The notes beneath the pieces were generated by a model. It was not told the DNA's origin. It did not search any database and worked only from the letters and a program-made list of their open reading frames with translations. From Lacticaseibacillus rhamnosus (GTDB lineage Bacteria; Bacillota; Bacilli; Lactobacillales; Lactobacillaceae), in contig NZ_LR134331.1 of assembly GCF_900636965.1 (NCBI RefSeq), positions 372,001 to 436,000 on the forward strand: a stretch of 64,000 bases of DNA, read 5' to 3'. Positions 15,590-24,944 of the stretch are shown here, in pieces. The position numbers were made by a program, and so were the translations under genes. The stretch's first letter is position 1; every line of letters starts with the position of its first letter.

Positions 15590-16114
15590 TCATTCCAGCA
15601 ACAACGAATACTTCACAAGATAATTCTCGACGGGCACGAGGAAGCTGAAGCGCATTTTTTGGTTGCGATGCTCATAACTTGTCCGAGTTGCTGAGAATTG
15701 TAGGGTTAATGGTTGGCGCACGGCTGAAGGATGCATCGCTGGTTTAACCCTGACTTTGTTGTTATCGAAAATGGTATCGGTTTGGCTGCTCATGCTATAA
15801 GGAATGTTCAACCACATGTTTTCGATGTAATTAGGGTTGTCCTTTTTATGACCATAATTTGCCGGTCCTGTTTGTTTAATCGCGAGGGTCACAGGAACGA
15901 TAACCTGATCTTTCTTTTTCAAAACCTGAACCTTACTGACCCTAAAGTCGACATTTTCAGCATGAACAAGTTGGCCTCTTTTAATCAGCACCTCTTTGAT
16001 GACGCCTCGTTGCTGCGGGTTGGCATTGACCTGTTGATAGCGCAGAAAGCCAATAATACCGAGGAAAACAACCAGACATCCGCTAATCATCCAGAACTTG
16101 GGATTAACTTTCAT
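15590..16114 (-). CDS. Membrane-anchored protein of an ABC exporter operon
   Basis: The ATG at 16114 has an AGGAAGGG site and overlaps the end of the ATPase gene by 11 bases. The longer frame start at 16195 lies inside the ATPase and is rejected. The 174-residue product has one N-terminal membrane segment (KFWMISGCLVVFLGIIGFL) and an extracytoplasmic beta-rich domain (VPVTLAIKQTGPANYG, LTLQFSATRTSYEH) of unknown family. It is the last gene of a five-gene unit and may be an accessory or immunity-type surface part of the transporter. Confidence 0.6.
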   Translation of the reverse strand: MKVNPKFWMISGCLVVFLGIIGFLRYQQVNANPQQRGVIKEVLIKRGQLVHAENVDFRVSKVQVLKKKDQVIVPVTLAIKQTGPANYGHKKDNPNYIENMWLNIPYSMSSQTDTIFDNNKVRVKPAMHPSAVRQPLTLQFSATRTSYEHRNQKMRFSFLVPVENYLVKYSLLLE

Positions 16115-16739
16115 GCTGGATCGTCCCTTCCTTGACAGATAACTTATGAGTCGCAACCTGTTCGACAAATTCGTGATTGTGCGAGGCGATGACAAAAGTT
16201 GACCCGTTGGCGTTGAAGCGTTGAATCAGGTCAATCAATTTGATAATACTGTCATGATCCAAAGCGTTGGTGGGCTCGTCCAGGACAATTAATGGATAGC
16301 CGCCTAAGAACGCTTCGGCAATCCCCAGCTTTTGCTTCATGCCCAACGAAAATTTGCGGACTTTTTGGGTTGGAAACCTTGTGAGCTCAAAATAGGTCAG
16401 CAGGTCATCGAGTTGTTGCGGTTGGATAGTGGGATCTAGTCGTGCCAACAGTTCTAGATTTTTCATTGCGGTGAAGTCATCAATCAGGCTGGGATTTTCG
16501 ATCAAAATGCCAGCCTTAATCGGATAGGCTTCTTGAGGGCTGACCGTCTTTCCGGCAACCACGACTTGACCTGTTACTGTGATAAGACCGAGTAATGCTT
16601 TTAAAATTAATGTTTTTCCGGAGCCATTAATGCCTTCAAGTGTCGTAATGCTGCCACGCTCAATGCTTGCTTCAACGTGATGCAAGAGCTGGCGGCGTTT
16701 AATCGTTTTGGCCACTTGATGTAATTCAATTAAACCCAT
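16104..16739 (-). CDS. ABC transporter ATP-binding protein
   Basis: A 211-residue ATPase with Walker A GINGSGKT (36-43), a C-loop FSLGMKQKLG, Walker B LIVLDEPTNALD and switch His in ASHNHE. The form is that of ABC-2 exporters such as bacitracin/lantibiotic-type or drug exporters. It is encoded after three hydrophobic subunits and overlaps the membrane-anchored gene downstream. The exported substrate is unknown. Confidence 0.85.
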   Translation of the reverse strand: MGLIELHQVAKTIKRRQLLHHVEASIERGSITTLEGINGSGKTLILKALLGLITVTGQVVVAGKTVSPQEAYPIKAGILIENPSLIDDFTAMKNLELLARLDPTIQPQQLDDLLTYFELTRFPTQKVRKFSLGMKQKLGIAEAFLGGYPLIVLDEPTNALDHDSIIKLIDLIQRFNANGSTFVIASHNHEFVEQVATHKLSVKEGTIQHES

Positions 16740-16750
16740 AAGTTTCTCCT

Positions 16751-17473
16751 TTAATTTAAACTGGCGTGACGCTCAACGGCTAAGTAACCCATCGTTGCTA
16801 AACTGCTGACGCCAAGCAGAACAAGAATGGGGTGCCAAGCGTTTGTTGCGTTGATCCGTGTGAGCATGAGGTAACCAAGCGGATTCATGCGAATAGCCGT
16901 ATAAGCATTAACGATGAGCAGACAGGCAGGGATGATGAGCGCCAATGACGGACTAAAATGATTACCGATCGCTTGGAGTAATAATAGTAAGAAGACGCCT
17001 AGCCAAGTGGTGACAAAAAGACCGCCGACTGCTGCCAATCCCTGCCAATTACCGAAATGAAGATTAAAAGCGGCGGCGATGGCCATGATACCGATAGCGC
17101 CGACTTCATAAATGGTGGTGATCAAGGCAATAAGCATGAGATTCACTTCAGCAAATTTCCGCGGCGGGATTTGAAGTCCTCTAAGATGAATCGTGCGGGT
17201 GTGCCAAAGTTGTTGGAGGCCGTTGAGCAGTATTAACAAAGGCACGAAAAAATAAGCAAACCATAATACAGGTAACACGACCCGATGCGTTTCAGCAGCT
17301 CTAAAACTCACCCCATCAAAAAACAGTGAGAAAATGGTCGCATGCGGATTCCCGGCAGTTTGCATGCTTAGAAGAATAACCACAGCATTCATTAAGATGA
17401 ACCAAAAAAGAAAGCGCGTGCGAATGAGGTACCAGAAGAAGGGTAATTAGTTGCAAAATAAACGCCAGATCAT
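16751..17473 (-). pseudogene. ABC-2 type permease gene with an in-frame stop at codon 9
   Basis: The natural start is the ATG at 17473-17471. It overlaps the stop of the upstream gene (ATGA) and follows GGAGGG. It encodes MIWRLFCN and then TAA at 17449-17447. The same frame stays open after the TAA (LPFFWYLIRTRFLFW...) through to 16751, giving a protein of about 240 residues with six hydrophobic segments. A single base change, for example CAA to TAA, explains this. Translation could restart at the ATG at 17392 and give 213 residues lacking the first hydrophobic part, but no good ribosome binding site is there. The gene is therefore probably inactive or reduced in this strain. Confidence 0.7.
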
Positions 17474-18150
17474 AAGTCCCTCCTGTTGACGATGGCGGTC
17501 AATAAAGCAGTCATGAAACAAACCAGTCCTAGCATGATGATGCCTTTTGCCAGCAGTAATGGGTTTGAATCGCGGGCGGAAAAGTCGAAAAGCAGCGAAG
17601 GCAAGTGAGAGATCACGAGGAAAAACGATAGCCCGCAAATGCCAAAGCTAACGAAAAAGGCCATGAGCTTGCTTTTGGTTGCTAGCACAATCGTTGCGGC
17701 AATCAATCCGAGCAGAAAGCAGGCCAGCCAAAGATAAACGGCGTGAATCAGTAAGTATAGCCAGATGGTTTCCAGAAGATAAGCAGCGCCATTGACGGTG
17801 ATCACGGTTATGTTGGTCAGGCTCCAAATGCCGGCCATCAGTAAGGTTGAGATGCTGACGCGGTAAAGGATTTGCAGCGTGATTATTTTTCGCGATTGAT
17901 ATAACAAAACATCTTGTACCCGGGGTTGAATGCAAGGCAGTAGACTGAGCAAATAGGTTGGCATGAGGCCGCTAAAGATGAGGTAGCGGGGGAAGATGAG
18001 GACCATGATTTGTTCCGGGGAGGAGGTGAGTTCACCGATTAAGTTAATCCCAGTTAAACTGATGATGGCGGTAATGAGGCCACAGACGAGATAAACTTTT
18101 AAAAACGCTGGTGTCAGTAAGTTCTGTTGCCGAATGACATTATGGTACAA
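17470..18150 (-). CDS. ABC-2 type transporter membrane subunit
   Basis: A 226-residue protein with six hydrophobic segments (for example LKVYLVCGLITAIISLTGINLI and LLIHAVYLWLACFLLGLIAAT). It overlaps the preceding gene by 11 bases and the following gene by 4, so the set is translationally coupled. The composition and neighbours fit an exporter permease. No specific family was recognised. Confidence 0.6.
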   Translation of the reverse strand: MYHNVIRQQNLLTPAFLKVYLVCGLITAIISLTGINLIGELTSSPEQIMVLIFPRYLIFSGLMPTYLLSLLPCIQPRVQDVLLYQSRKIITLQILYRVSISTLLMAGIWSLTNITVITVNGAAYLLETIWLYLLIHAVYLWLACFLLGLIAATIVLATKSKLMAFFVSFGICGLSFFLVISHLPSLLFDFSARDSNPLLLAKGIIMLGLVCFMTALLTAIVNRRDL

Positions 18151-18958
18151 GCCGCTTCACCCCTATTCGGGCAAAAACCAGGCAATAAGTGAGCAACGTC
18201 AAGGTGGCGAGGCCGGTGACCGGTAAACTGATATTGGTATTCGGGGCCATCTCGTGCAGGAAATCGGCTGGCGAGAAGCTAACTAAGTCCGGCAGCATGA
18301 GTAAACTGTTAAGCATCAAAATCGCAATCTGCACAATCAATCCTGTGCTCAACGCCACGAAAACATGCTTAATCCACAATGACGTCACCATGACAAAGAC
18401 GGCGAAAAGCCCACCCCAAAAGCTCGCAAATAAAATTGAAATCAGTGCGTGTAACAACGGATTGGCGTAATACAGGCTTACAAACAGCGTATTTTGATTC
18501 GTCAAAAGGATGTTGCTGTTCAGCAGATTATCCGGACGAATATTTGGCAGCATCATGAAGTAAAACAACAAGTTAAGCGCCAAAACAAGTGCCACAAGTA
18601 TAAAACCGGTCAAAAAGGCTAATCCAACATAGGATCGGATAACTTTTTGAACGGGAAAACACAATTTAACTTTTGCCAACAAACCGGAGTCGGCGTCTTC
18701 TTTTAGCAATGACGCTGCAGGGATGCTGGCAATGAGCGGCAATAAAATGAAAAAGATGATCGGCGAAAAGTTGAATGGGTCAATTGACAGCCAGCGCGTG
18801 TACGGCGAGTCCATTGGCGGAATCGGGCCTAAGACTTGGATCATTTGTAGAGCGCTAATGGCAAAAGCGACTGACATGGCAAGTAACAGTCGTTTTCTTG
18901 GTAAGCGTAGCCATAGAAATGACAATAGGGAAACACCTCGCTTTAAATGAAATAGCAC
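18140..18958 (-). CDS. ABC-2 type transporter membrane subunit (first gene of the operon)
   Basis: A 272-residue protein with about six to seven hydrophobic segments. One start is the GTG at 18958, which has almost no ribosome binding site. A TTG at 18925 is better placed after GCGAGG and would give 261 residues (MSFLWLRLPRKR...), so the true start may be 18925. It heads an operon of three membrane proteins, an ATPase and an anchored protein. Upstream, 18959-19507 (about 550 bases) holds no supported gene. Confidence 0.55.
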   Translation of the reverse strand: MLFHLKRGVSLLSFLWLRLPRKRLLLAMSVAFAISALQMIQVLGPIPPMDSPYTRWLSIDPFNFSPIIFFILLPLIASIPAASLLKEDADSGLLAKVKLCFPVQKVIRSYVGLAFLTGFILVALVLALNLLFYFMMLPNIRPDNLLNSNILLTNQNTLFVSLYYANPLLHALISILFASFWGGLFAVFVMVTSLWIKHVFVALSTGLIVQIAILMLNSLLMLPDLVSFSPADFLHEMAPNTNISLPVTGLATLTLLTYCLVFARIGVKRLVP

Positions 18959-19507
18959 CTAGCAGAAGGTGGAGTGGGCTTCGGCTGGGTGCGGTGAAGA
19001 ATTTGGCGTGGTTCTGGAAACATCGAAACTAAAGATGATCAGGGATTAGAAAAATTTTTGATGCAGGCTATGATTTGGAGCATACTATTGCTTAAAGTTG
19101 TGGTCAATTAAATTTTATGGTTACCATTAGCTGCAAACTGAAAACGTGGGCTGGGAGTGCTAAGATATTAAGAATGAAATAGACTGGATTTTAATATTGA
19201 AATATATTTAATTCATTGATAAGGGAAGTAGATACAGTCGTGTTGAGAGCTTATAATCCCTTGGTTGTCAGTCGATTTTTTGATGGGATCACAGATAGTC
19301 GTTAGTCATTATGCATGTTCGGATGCAAGGTTAACGTGGCTTCAAAACGCAATAGCCTTTCACAGTTGAAAGTTTTTTAGCAGCGAAATTATGGCGAAAC
19401 ATTTTTTTAGTTTTAGCAGGTGGTCGGGGTGAGTGAACCGAGGATGATGAGAAGTCGGAGTAAGACGCTAAAAGAAATGAGCGTAAGGAAAATCTTAAAA
19501 TAATTGC

Positions 19508-19536
19508 TTGCGCACGCAAATAAATGCGACTATACT
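19508..19536 (+). promoter_or_regulatory. MFS/marR promoter with a MarR-type operator
   Basis: The inverted repeat TTGCG-CA-CGCAA (19508-19519) overlaps the -35 position (TTGCGC 19508-19513), and a -10 TATACT lies at 19531-19536 with a 17-base spacer. This is the usual geometry of MarR autorepression, and the marR gene is the next gene but one. Confidence 0.65.
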
Positions 19537-19555
19537 ATCAGCTGGAGGTGAGTAT

Positions 19556-20945
19556 GTGTTCAAACGCTGGCTGATACTCATGACGCTCGGGCTGTTTTTC
19601 TTTATGGTGATCATTGATGGCACCATTGTTGTCGTGGCGGTTCCGACGATTGCGCAGGCATTGGCGGTGCAGCCTAGTCGGGTGAATCTTCTGTTGACGG
19701 TGTATTTGACCACGATCAGCGTGTGTCTGTTGTTTTTTGGACAGTTAGCCGATCAAGTTGGCCGAACGCGGCTTTTTATTCACGGGACGTATTGGTTTTT
19801 GCTTGGCTCGGCGGTGGCCGGATTAGGGGTGAATCTCCAGTTGGTTTTGGCGGCCCGCATCGTTCAGGCGGTGGGTGCGAGTATGACCATGGCAACGAGT
19901 TATGCAATTGTCGCCGATGTCTTTCCGCCGGCGTTGCTGGGACGGGCGCTGGGAGTCGAGTCGATTTTTATTTCGTTAGGCGCGCTGGCTGGCCCGGGGA
20001 TTGGCGGCTTGATTTTAAGCCATCTTCCGTGGGGCTTTATTTTCTTGGGTCAATTTACCGATTGGCTTGGTGTGTGTGGTGATTGAATGGCTGGTATTTC
20101 CGCGCGCATCACGGTCACAGGCAAAAGTACAACTGGATATTCGCGGATTCCTGATACTTCTACTGCTGGGGGGATTGTTGGTGATACTGCAGATCAATCG
20201 CGAGCCGCTTGTGGCAGGCGTTTTGCTGGCGTTGATGGTTGTCGGCGGCTTGGGATTTTGGCAAGTTGAGCGCCATGCAGCCCACGCATTATTGGATGTG
20301 CAGCTGTTTCGGCAGTCTAGCTTCAGTCGTAATTTAGGGGCGTCATTGCTGAATTACGTCGGGGCGTATTTTTTCACGTTACTGGCGCCGATTTACTTGC
20401 AAGTGCTGCTCGGCTTGCCGGTTGCGCTGGCGGGGATGCTGTTGATGTTACCGCCGCTGGTTTCGCTCGTTGCCAATCCGCTGGCAGGTATTTTAAGCGA
20501 TCGCGTTGACCAAGGGCGGTCAATGCGAGTGGGCCTGGGATTGCTGGTGCTCAGTAATTTGACGTTTGCCTTGGTACCCAGCGGACAACGGCTGTGGCCA
20601 TTTGTACTGGTCGCCATGACCTTCGCTGTCGGAACCGCGTTATTTACCAATCCCAACAGCGTCATGCTGATTCAAAGCGTTGATGCCAAAATGCGCGGGC
20701 AGGTGGGTGCGGCGACTTCACTGGCACGGCAGTTAGGGATGAGCATCGGCAGCGCCTTTTCGAGCTTGGTGTTTTATCAAGTTTTGGCAATGATGACGCC
20801 CGCCCGTAACCTTGCCAAAACCGCACCAGCAGCGCTATTGACCGCACAGCGAGTGAGTTTCCTTGTTGCCGCAAGCCTCTTTTTACTTGCCGCGATCATG
20901 TTAAGAAAGAAGGATGGAAAATGGACTCAGAACCAGATGAACTGA
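19556..20945 (+). pseudogene. DHA2-family MFS multidrug exporter, frameshifted
   Basis: The GTG at 19556 (GGAGGTGAGTAT just before) opens a frame with MFS motifs (GQLADQVGRTRLF, motif A; ARIVQAVGASM, motif C-like). The frame breaks at about 20041-20047, in the T-rich stretch after WGFIF. The correct continuation, WVNLPIGLV, is found in another frame that stays open to 20945. Together the two parts make about 463 residues, the normal length of 14-segment DHA2 exporters. One extra T explains the break. Without correction the product stops at 20086 after about 177 residues. The downstream marR gene is intact and overlaps the end by 25 bases. Confidence 0.75.
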
Positions 20946-21355
20946 TTTCGCGGGTGAACATTCTGGCCCGCCAGATTCAACACGACTTGGATTTGCGGCT
21001 GGCTCCAACCGGACTCAATGCCAGCAACTATTACTTTATTTTGAAGTTAGGCAGCGTTGAGGACATGCGGCAGGATACCCTTTTCAAAAAGATTCATCTT
21101 AACGCCAGCAACGTGACCAGACGCTTGGCACAACTGATCGCGCTAGGTTTGGTCACCAAGGAAAAGGCGATGGATGACAAGCGTGCCTGGGTGATCAGTT
21201 TAACGGCGGAGGGGCGAGCGTTGGTTCCGCGCGTCAGCCAAATTGTCGCCGAGTATGAAGCAGAACTAACCGCGAAACTGGCGGCTGCGGACAAGGTTAA
21301 GTTTGAACAAATACTTGATGTGCTCAATAAAACGAAAGAGGATGCGAATCGATGA
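20921..21355 (+). CDS. MarR-family transcriptional regulator
   Basis: A 144-residue winged-helix repressor. It has an N-terminal dimerisation helix, LRLAPTGLNASNYYFIL, the recognition region LFKKIHLNASNVTRRLAQLIALGLV, the wing KAMDDKRAWVISLTAEG, and a long C-terminal helix. It overlaps the MFS exporter end and the next gene start (ATGA at 21352), so the three are co-transcribed. It probably binds the palindrome at 19508-19519 and is released by drug-like ligands of unknown identity. Confidence 0.88.
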   Translation: MDSEPDELISRVNILARQIQHDLDLRLAPTGLNASNYYFILKLGSVEDMRQDTLFKKIHLNASNVTRRLAQLIALGLVTKEKAMDDKRAWVISLTAEGRALVPRVSQIVAEYEAELTAKLAAADKVKFEQILDVLNKTKEDANR

Positions 21356-21912
21356 AAAACGTGATGGCGATTTTAGGGATTCCGGCAGATTATCACGTGG
21401 TCCAGACAACTTCGCGAACCAGAAACGGTGAACCGGTGACAGTCGAGCGCTTGCAGACCTCCGCTGATATCACGCCAAATAACGCGCACATAACGCTGGT
21501 CCGGAATGAAGCGGGAACCGTGATCAGTTTCAACGACAGTACTTTTAAAGCTGGCGGAAAACTGCCTGCTGCTGAACGTGCGCGTCACCAAGCAAGCCAA
21601 CTGTTCCAGCAGCTGGATTCGACATACGCCGCCAACCTGACCTACATGCGCACTGAACGCCAAGAGCGCCACTACTTCGATCATGGCGAACGTATCAGCA
21701 CGCCGGTTTACTGGATCAAGTTTGCTCACCGCAACGGTTCGTACAACTGGGTGACGATCGGGCCGGATAATCGTGTTATTGAGGTAGAGCGCGAGTCGTA
21801 CTGGGATTACTTCAGGAACCGCCGCGCCACGGAGATGTGGAATTATGATGATTGGGTGCTGGCGTATGAAGGTAAAGGCCCACAGATGGCAGCGCCGAAT
21901 GCATTGGCGTGA
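21352..21912 (+). CDS. Hypothetical protein in the marR operon
   Basis: A 186-residue soluble protein whose ATG overlaps the marR stop. The composition is aromatic and charged (RQERHYFDHGERISTPVYWIKFAHRNGSYNWVTIGPDNRVIEVERESYWDYF), which suggests a beta-rich fold with a ligand pocket. No signal peptide or membrane segment is present. No family recognised. Its coupling to marR suggests a role linked to the same stress or drug signal. Confidence 0.6.
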   Translation: MKNVMAILGIPADYHVVQTTSRTRNGEPVTVERLQTSADITPNNAHITLVRNEAGTVISFNDSTFKAGGKLPAAERARHQASQLFQQLDSTYAANLTYMRTERQERHYFDHGERISTPVYWIKFAHRNGSYNWVTIGPDNRVIEVERESYWDYFRNRRATEMWNYDDWVLAYEGKGPQMAAPNALA

Positions 21913-21919
21913 GTGTTGT

Positions 21920-22051
21920 GGAAAAGGGCAGCCTGCTGGTGAGAGAGTGAAATACCCTTGATGAAGTGAGAAAAGCAGAAAAGCAGCCTTTTGGTGAAGG
22001 AAAACACTTTTGAAGTGGTGAGGAAAAGCAGAAAGGCAGCCTTTTGGTAAG
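21920..22051. repeat. Three imperfect direct repeats of about 25-30 bases
   Basis: Copies at 21920-21944, 21970-21999 and 22022-22051 share GAAAAGCAG-AAAGCAGCC-TTTTGGTRAG. The second and third are about 90 percent alike, while the first is shorter and more diverged. They lie between two genes. They could be decayed coding sequence or a local duplication. Confidence 0.55.
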
Positions 22052-22094
22052 ATAACGTCTTGATGCGAAGTCAGAGACAGAAAGAGGCGATCCA

Positions 22095-22310
22095 GTGGCA
22101 AAACCGGATTTTGAAACTTTAGTCGCGCGGCTTGGTGACTTACGGGAAGCGGCGCGCCGGTTGGCAGACGAGGATTATATCAGCGCGCGGTATAAGGGTT
22201 ATAGTTCAGAAGGGCTCACGCTGGAGGAAGTGCTGGCGAAGTTGGAGACAACGGAGCATGAGATTGCTAAGTTAGAGCGGGCGTTGGAGCAGTTGGCGGA
22301 TGAGGAGTGA
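22095..22310 (+). CDS. Small coiled-coil protein, unknown
   Basis: The GTG start at 22095 follows AGAGGCG. The 71-residue product is acidic and helical, with a heptad-like C terminus (EEVLAKLETTEHEIAKLERALEQLADEE). No family recognised. Confidence 0.5.
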   Translation: MAKPDFETLVARLGDLREAARRLADEDYISARYKGYSSEGLTLEEVLAKLETTEHEIAKLERALEQLADEE

Positions 22311-22452
22311 GCTTGTGAAGCGCAAGCGAAAATGATGCCTATGATAGCAAAAATTGAGCAGCTTGATTCCGTTCCTTCTTTCAATACCTTGAATCGTTAT
22401 GCAGCAGGGCTAGGGCTTAAGTTGAAGATTTCTATAACTGCTTAAAAAATAC

Positions 22453-22509
22453 AAACAGCGATGCGATTGACCCGTGTGGATAAGGAGGGTCAATTGCATC
22501 GCTGTTTTT
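22453..22509. terminator. Long intrinsic terminator
   Basis: AAACAGCGATGCGATTGACCC (22453-22473) pairs almost completely with GGGTCAATTGCATCGCTGTTT (22487-22507), followed by T. The A-run before the stem makes it possibly bidirectional. Confidence 0.85.
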
Positions 22510-22617
22510 ATGATGTGGCAGGTTATTAATGAAATGTGTATTGGACTGTCGGGCAATGATGCTAATCTTTGTCTCAATAAAGATCCTGGCGAAAAGACCT
22601 GCAGACTTTTTAAATTT

Positions 22618-22658
22618 GCGCTGATATTTTCCAAATCAAGGAGATATCAGCGCTTTTT
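22618..22658 (+). terminator. Second intrinsic terminator, without a gene before it
   Basis: GCGCTGATAT (22618-22627) pairs perfectly with ATATCAGCGC (22644-22653), followed by five T. The 108 bases between the previous terminator and this one contain no gene, but GCAGGT/ACCTGC could pair across them. A small RNA or a read-through backup terminator is possible. Confidence 0.8.
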
Positions 22659-22804
22659 ACTAGCAACTGAACTGCTTCGGATTATAAAACGGGGAAGAGG
22701 GGCAATGACCCATTCATTGCCGTTATGAGCGTTTCATCATGCGCAATACTGATCAAGGTGCAATTCGTTTCCCAAGTGAAGGAAAAAGGTTCTACTTTTC
22801 GGAA

Positions 22805-22827
22805 TGTAAGCGCTTGCTTAGTATAGA
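22805..22827 (+). promoter_or_regulatory. cre site at the promoter of the ascorbate-type PTS operon
   Basis: TGTAAGCGCTTGCT (22805-22818) matches all positions of the usual CcpA consensus. A -10-like TATAGA lies at 22822-22827. CcpA binding here would block the promoter, so glucose repression of the operon is expected. Confidence 0.75.
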
Positions 22828-22847
22828 AAATGTAAGGAGGCAAAGCA

Positions 22848-24944
22848 ATGCGAGAAAGATTGACGAATCTTCTACGGACATTGTTGGACAGTTCGGAAAT
22901 ACCTCTGAATGAGTTGGCAGTACAGTTTGATGTCACGATTAAAACCATTCGTAATGAGATTCAGGTGCTAAATGATTTACTTGCTGAAAAACAGCTGCCC
23001 TTATTCACGATCAAAAGAGGTGTCGCCTACAATCATATTTCAAAAGCCCAACACCAATCGTTAGCTGACCTGCTTGACTTCAACAGTGTCAGTCAAGGTG
23101 CATTAACCCCTGAACAACGAAACGTCTACTTGTTACTCGATTTACTGCAAGCGACGAAACCACTGTATTTGGTGGACGAACAAGCTGCCATGCAGGTTAG
23201 CAAAAGTACGATGGATGCTGATTTGCGGCGGTTACGCGCTGACTTAGCTAAGTACAATTTGGCGTTAACAACACATCCCAAATTAGGCGCACAGCTTGAA
23301 GGTAACGAGCGCTCCATTCGCACGATGTTTGGAGATGTCTTAACCCGGCAACATGCTTTGGCCACCTTGGTTTCGCAACAACTGATCGCAAGTGGTATGT
23401 ACATCAACAAAATGAAAGAAGTCTTTACGGAGAAGGATGTTGCCTATATCCACGCTTTATTACTGAAATGCTTTCCTAATGGCGCTTTGGCCGCAAACGA
23501 TATGTACAGCCAGCAAGTAACAGTTTTGCTCATCATCTGGCTGCATCGCGTTTCAAATGGCCATTACCTCAAGGACGATGAGGGTGAAGTTGATTTAAAT
23601 AAAGCAACCACCAAATTTCTTAACGCTTTAATTCAGCACTATGATTTGAAGCTTGATGTTGCAAGTGAATTTGCCTATGTCAGCTTCTTGATCAGCAGTT
23701 TTAACCGGCGTGGTGCCATTGATCTTGACGATTGGGTCAAAGCCCAGATTTTCAGCGTGGCGTTGATTGATCATATGGAAACAGAAATCGGTTTTCCATT
23801 TTCCAAAAATGAAAAACTGTTCGAAGAGCTATATAACCACATGACCGCGCTGTTCAAGCGGGTGTCTAGGCATGTGAAGGCTGTCAATCCATTGAAACGC
23901 ACCATTCAACAAGGCTATGCACCAATTTATCACGCGGTTGATCGTTTCTTTGAAAACACCCGCTACCACTTGCCGATGTCTGATGATGAAAAGGCATTTC
24001 TGGCCATGTACTTTTCCGCTACTCAAGCTGAAGAGCGGCAACGTCAAGACTACAAGTATCAAGCCGCCGTTGTTTGTAACTTTGGGACCGCCACCGGCAG
24101 AGTACTTGCTGCCAAGTTAGAGGAGCGTTTTAACATCGATGTTTTGGCGGTTCTGAGCACATCGGAAATCAGCGTTTTACGCAAGCTGCCCGTGACCGTT
24201 GTTTTTAAAACCGTGGACATGCCGATTGAAAAGATTCCGAGCCTTAAAGTGAGCCCGATTCCTTCAGAGGCTGACTTAAAGCACGTTGCGGATTTTCTTA
24301 ACCAACATGCAACATTGACCAAGTATGAAGGCCGGACTTTTGATCCCACACGATTGTTCCAGTCCATTCTGGATGTCTTAAAGCAGCATCAAGTCACTGT
24401 CAATAAAGGACTGCTTGCGGCATTGCAAGCAGCCTTCAGCGAAAACCATGTCGAAATTAACGAAAGGGAGGTTCAGCCGATGTTGAAAGATTTAGTCAAT
24501 GATCAGCAGATTCAGCTTCAACAGACAGCTGACGATTGGGAAGATGCCATCCGTGTTTCTGCCAAACCATTGCTGGATGAAGGCGATATTACCGAGCATT
24601 ACGTTCAGGCAATGATCGATTCGGTTAAACAGTTCGGTCCGTACATTGTCATCGGACCATCCATTGCATTAGCACACGCACGGCCTGAAGACGGCACCAA
24701 GAAACTGGCGGTCACCATTACAACGTTAGCCACGCCGATCAATTTTGGTAATCCGGATAATGACCCTGTGAAAATCATCTTCTGCCTTGCTGCGATTGAT
24801 AATTATTCGCACCTAAACGTGATGAAGGCCATTGTTCAACTGATTAATGATCAGCAAAAAGTGGATCAACTGGCTAAGCAAACTGATTTGCAGACTTTTA
24901 AACAGATTCTATTCAATGAAAAGACCTCAAAGGAGACGATTTAA
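22848..24944 (+). CDS. PRD-containing transcriptional activator with PTS EIIB-like and EIIA domains
   Basis: A 698-residue regulator of the MtlR/LicR/UlaR-like type. Domains in order: N-terminal HTH (about 1-60, IPLNELAVQFDVTIKTIRNEIQVL), a second HTH (about 100-165), two PTS regulation domains (about 190-390), a short EIIB-like segment (CNFGTATGRVLAAKL, about 405-490), and an EIIA domain with the active histidine in IALAHARPE (about His610). Phosphorylation of PRDs by HPr and EIIB normally sets activity. It is the first gene of the operon, directly followed by EIIB and EIIC. The operon has no separate EIIA gene, so its EIIA domain may also serve in transport. Confidence 0.85.
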   Translation: MRERLTNLLRTLLDSSEIPLNELAVQFDVTIKTIRNEIQVLNDLLAEKQLPLFTIKRGVAYNHISKAQHQSLADLLDFNSVSQGALTPEQRNVYLLLDLLQATKPLYLVDEQAAMQVSKSTMDADLRRLRADLAKYNLALTTHPKLGAQLEGNERSIRTMFGDVLTRQHALATLVSQQLIASGMYINKMKEVFTEKDVAYIHALLLKCFPNGALAANDMYSQQVTVLLIIWLHRVSNGHYLKDDEGEVDLNKATTKFLNALIQHYDLKLDVASEFAYVSFLISSFNRRGAIDLDDWVKAQIFSVALIDHMETEIGFPFSKNEKLFEELYNHMTALFKRVSRHVKAVNPLKRTIQQGYAPIYHAVDRFFENTRYHLPMSDDEKAFLAMYFSATQAEERQRQDYKYQAAVVCNFGTATGRVLAAKLEERFNIDVLAVLSTSEISVLRKLPVTVVFKTVDMPIEKIPSLKVSPIPSEADLKHVADFLNQHATLTKYEGRTFDPTRLFQSILDVLKQHQVTVNKGLLAALQAAFSENHVEINEREVQPMLKDLVNDQQIQLQQTADDWEDAIRVSAKPLLDEGDITEHYVQAMIDSVKQFGPYIVIGPSIALAHARPEDGTKKLAVTITTLATPINFGNPDNDPVKIIFCLAAIDNYSHLNVMKAIVQLINDQQKVDQLAKQTDLQTFKQILFNEKTSKETI

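Noticed and set aside
19331-19519. A 62-codon minus-strand frame in the 550-base gap
   Set aside because: No ribosome binding site, and it overlaps the MarR operator/promoter.
21920-22051. CRISPR array
   Set aside because: There are only three degenerate copies with no constant repeat, and no cas genes are nearby.
21373-22101. A 242-codon open frame on the minus strand
   Set aside because: It lies antisense to the 186-residue marR-operon gene, which has coupled start signals. The minus frame also runs through the direct repeats.
22474-22728. An 84-codon frame
   Set aside because: It spans two intrinsic terminators.
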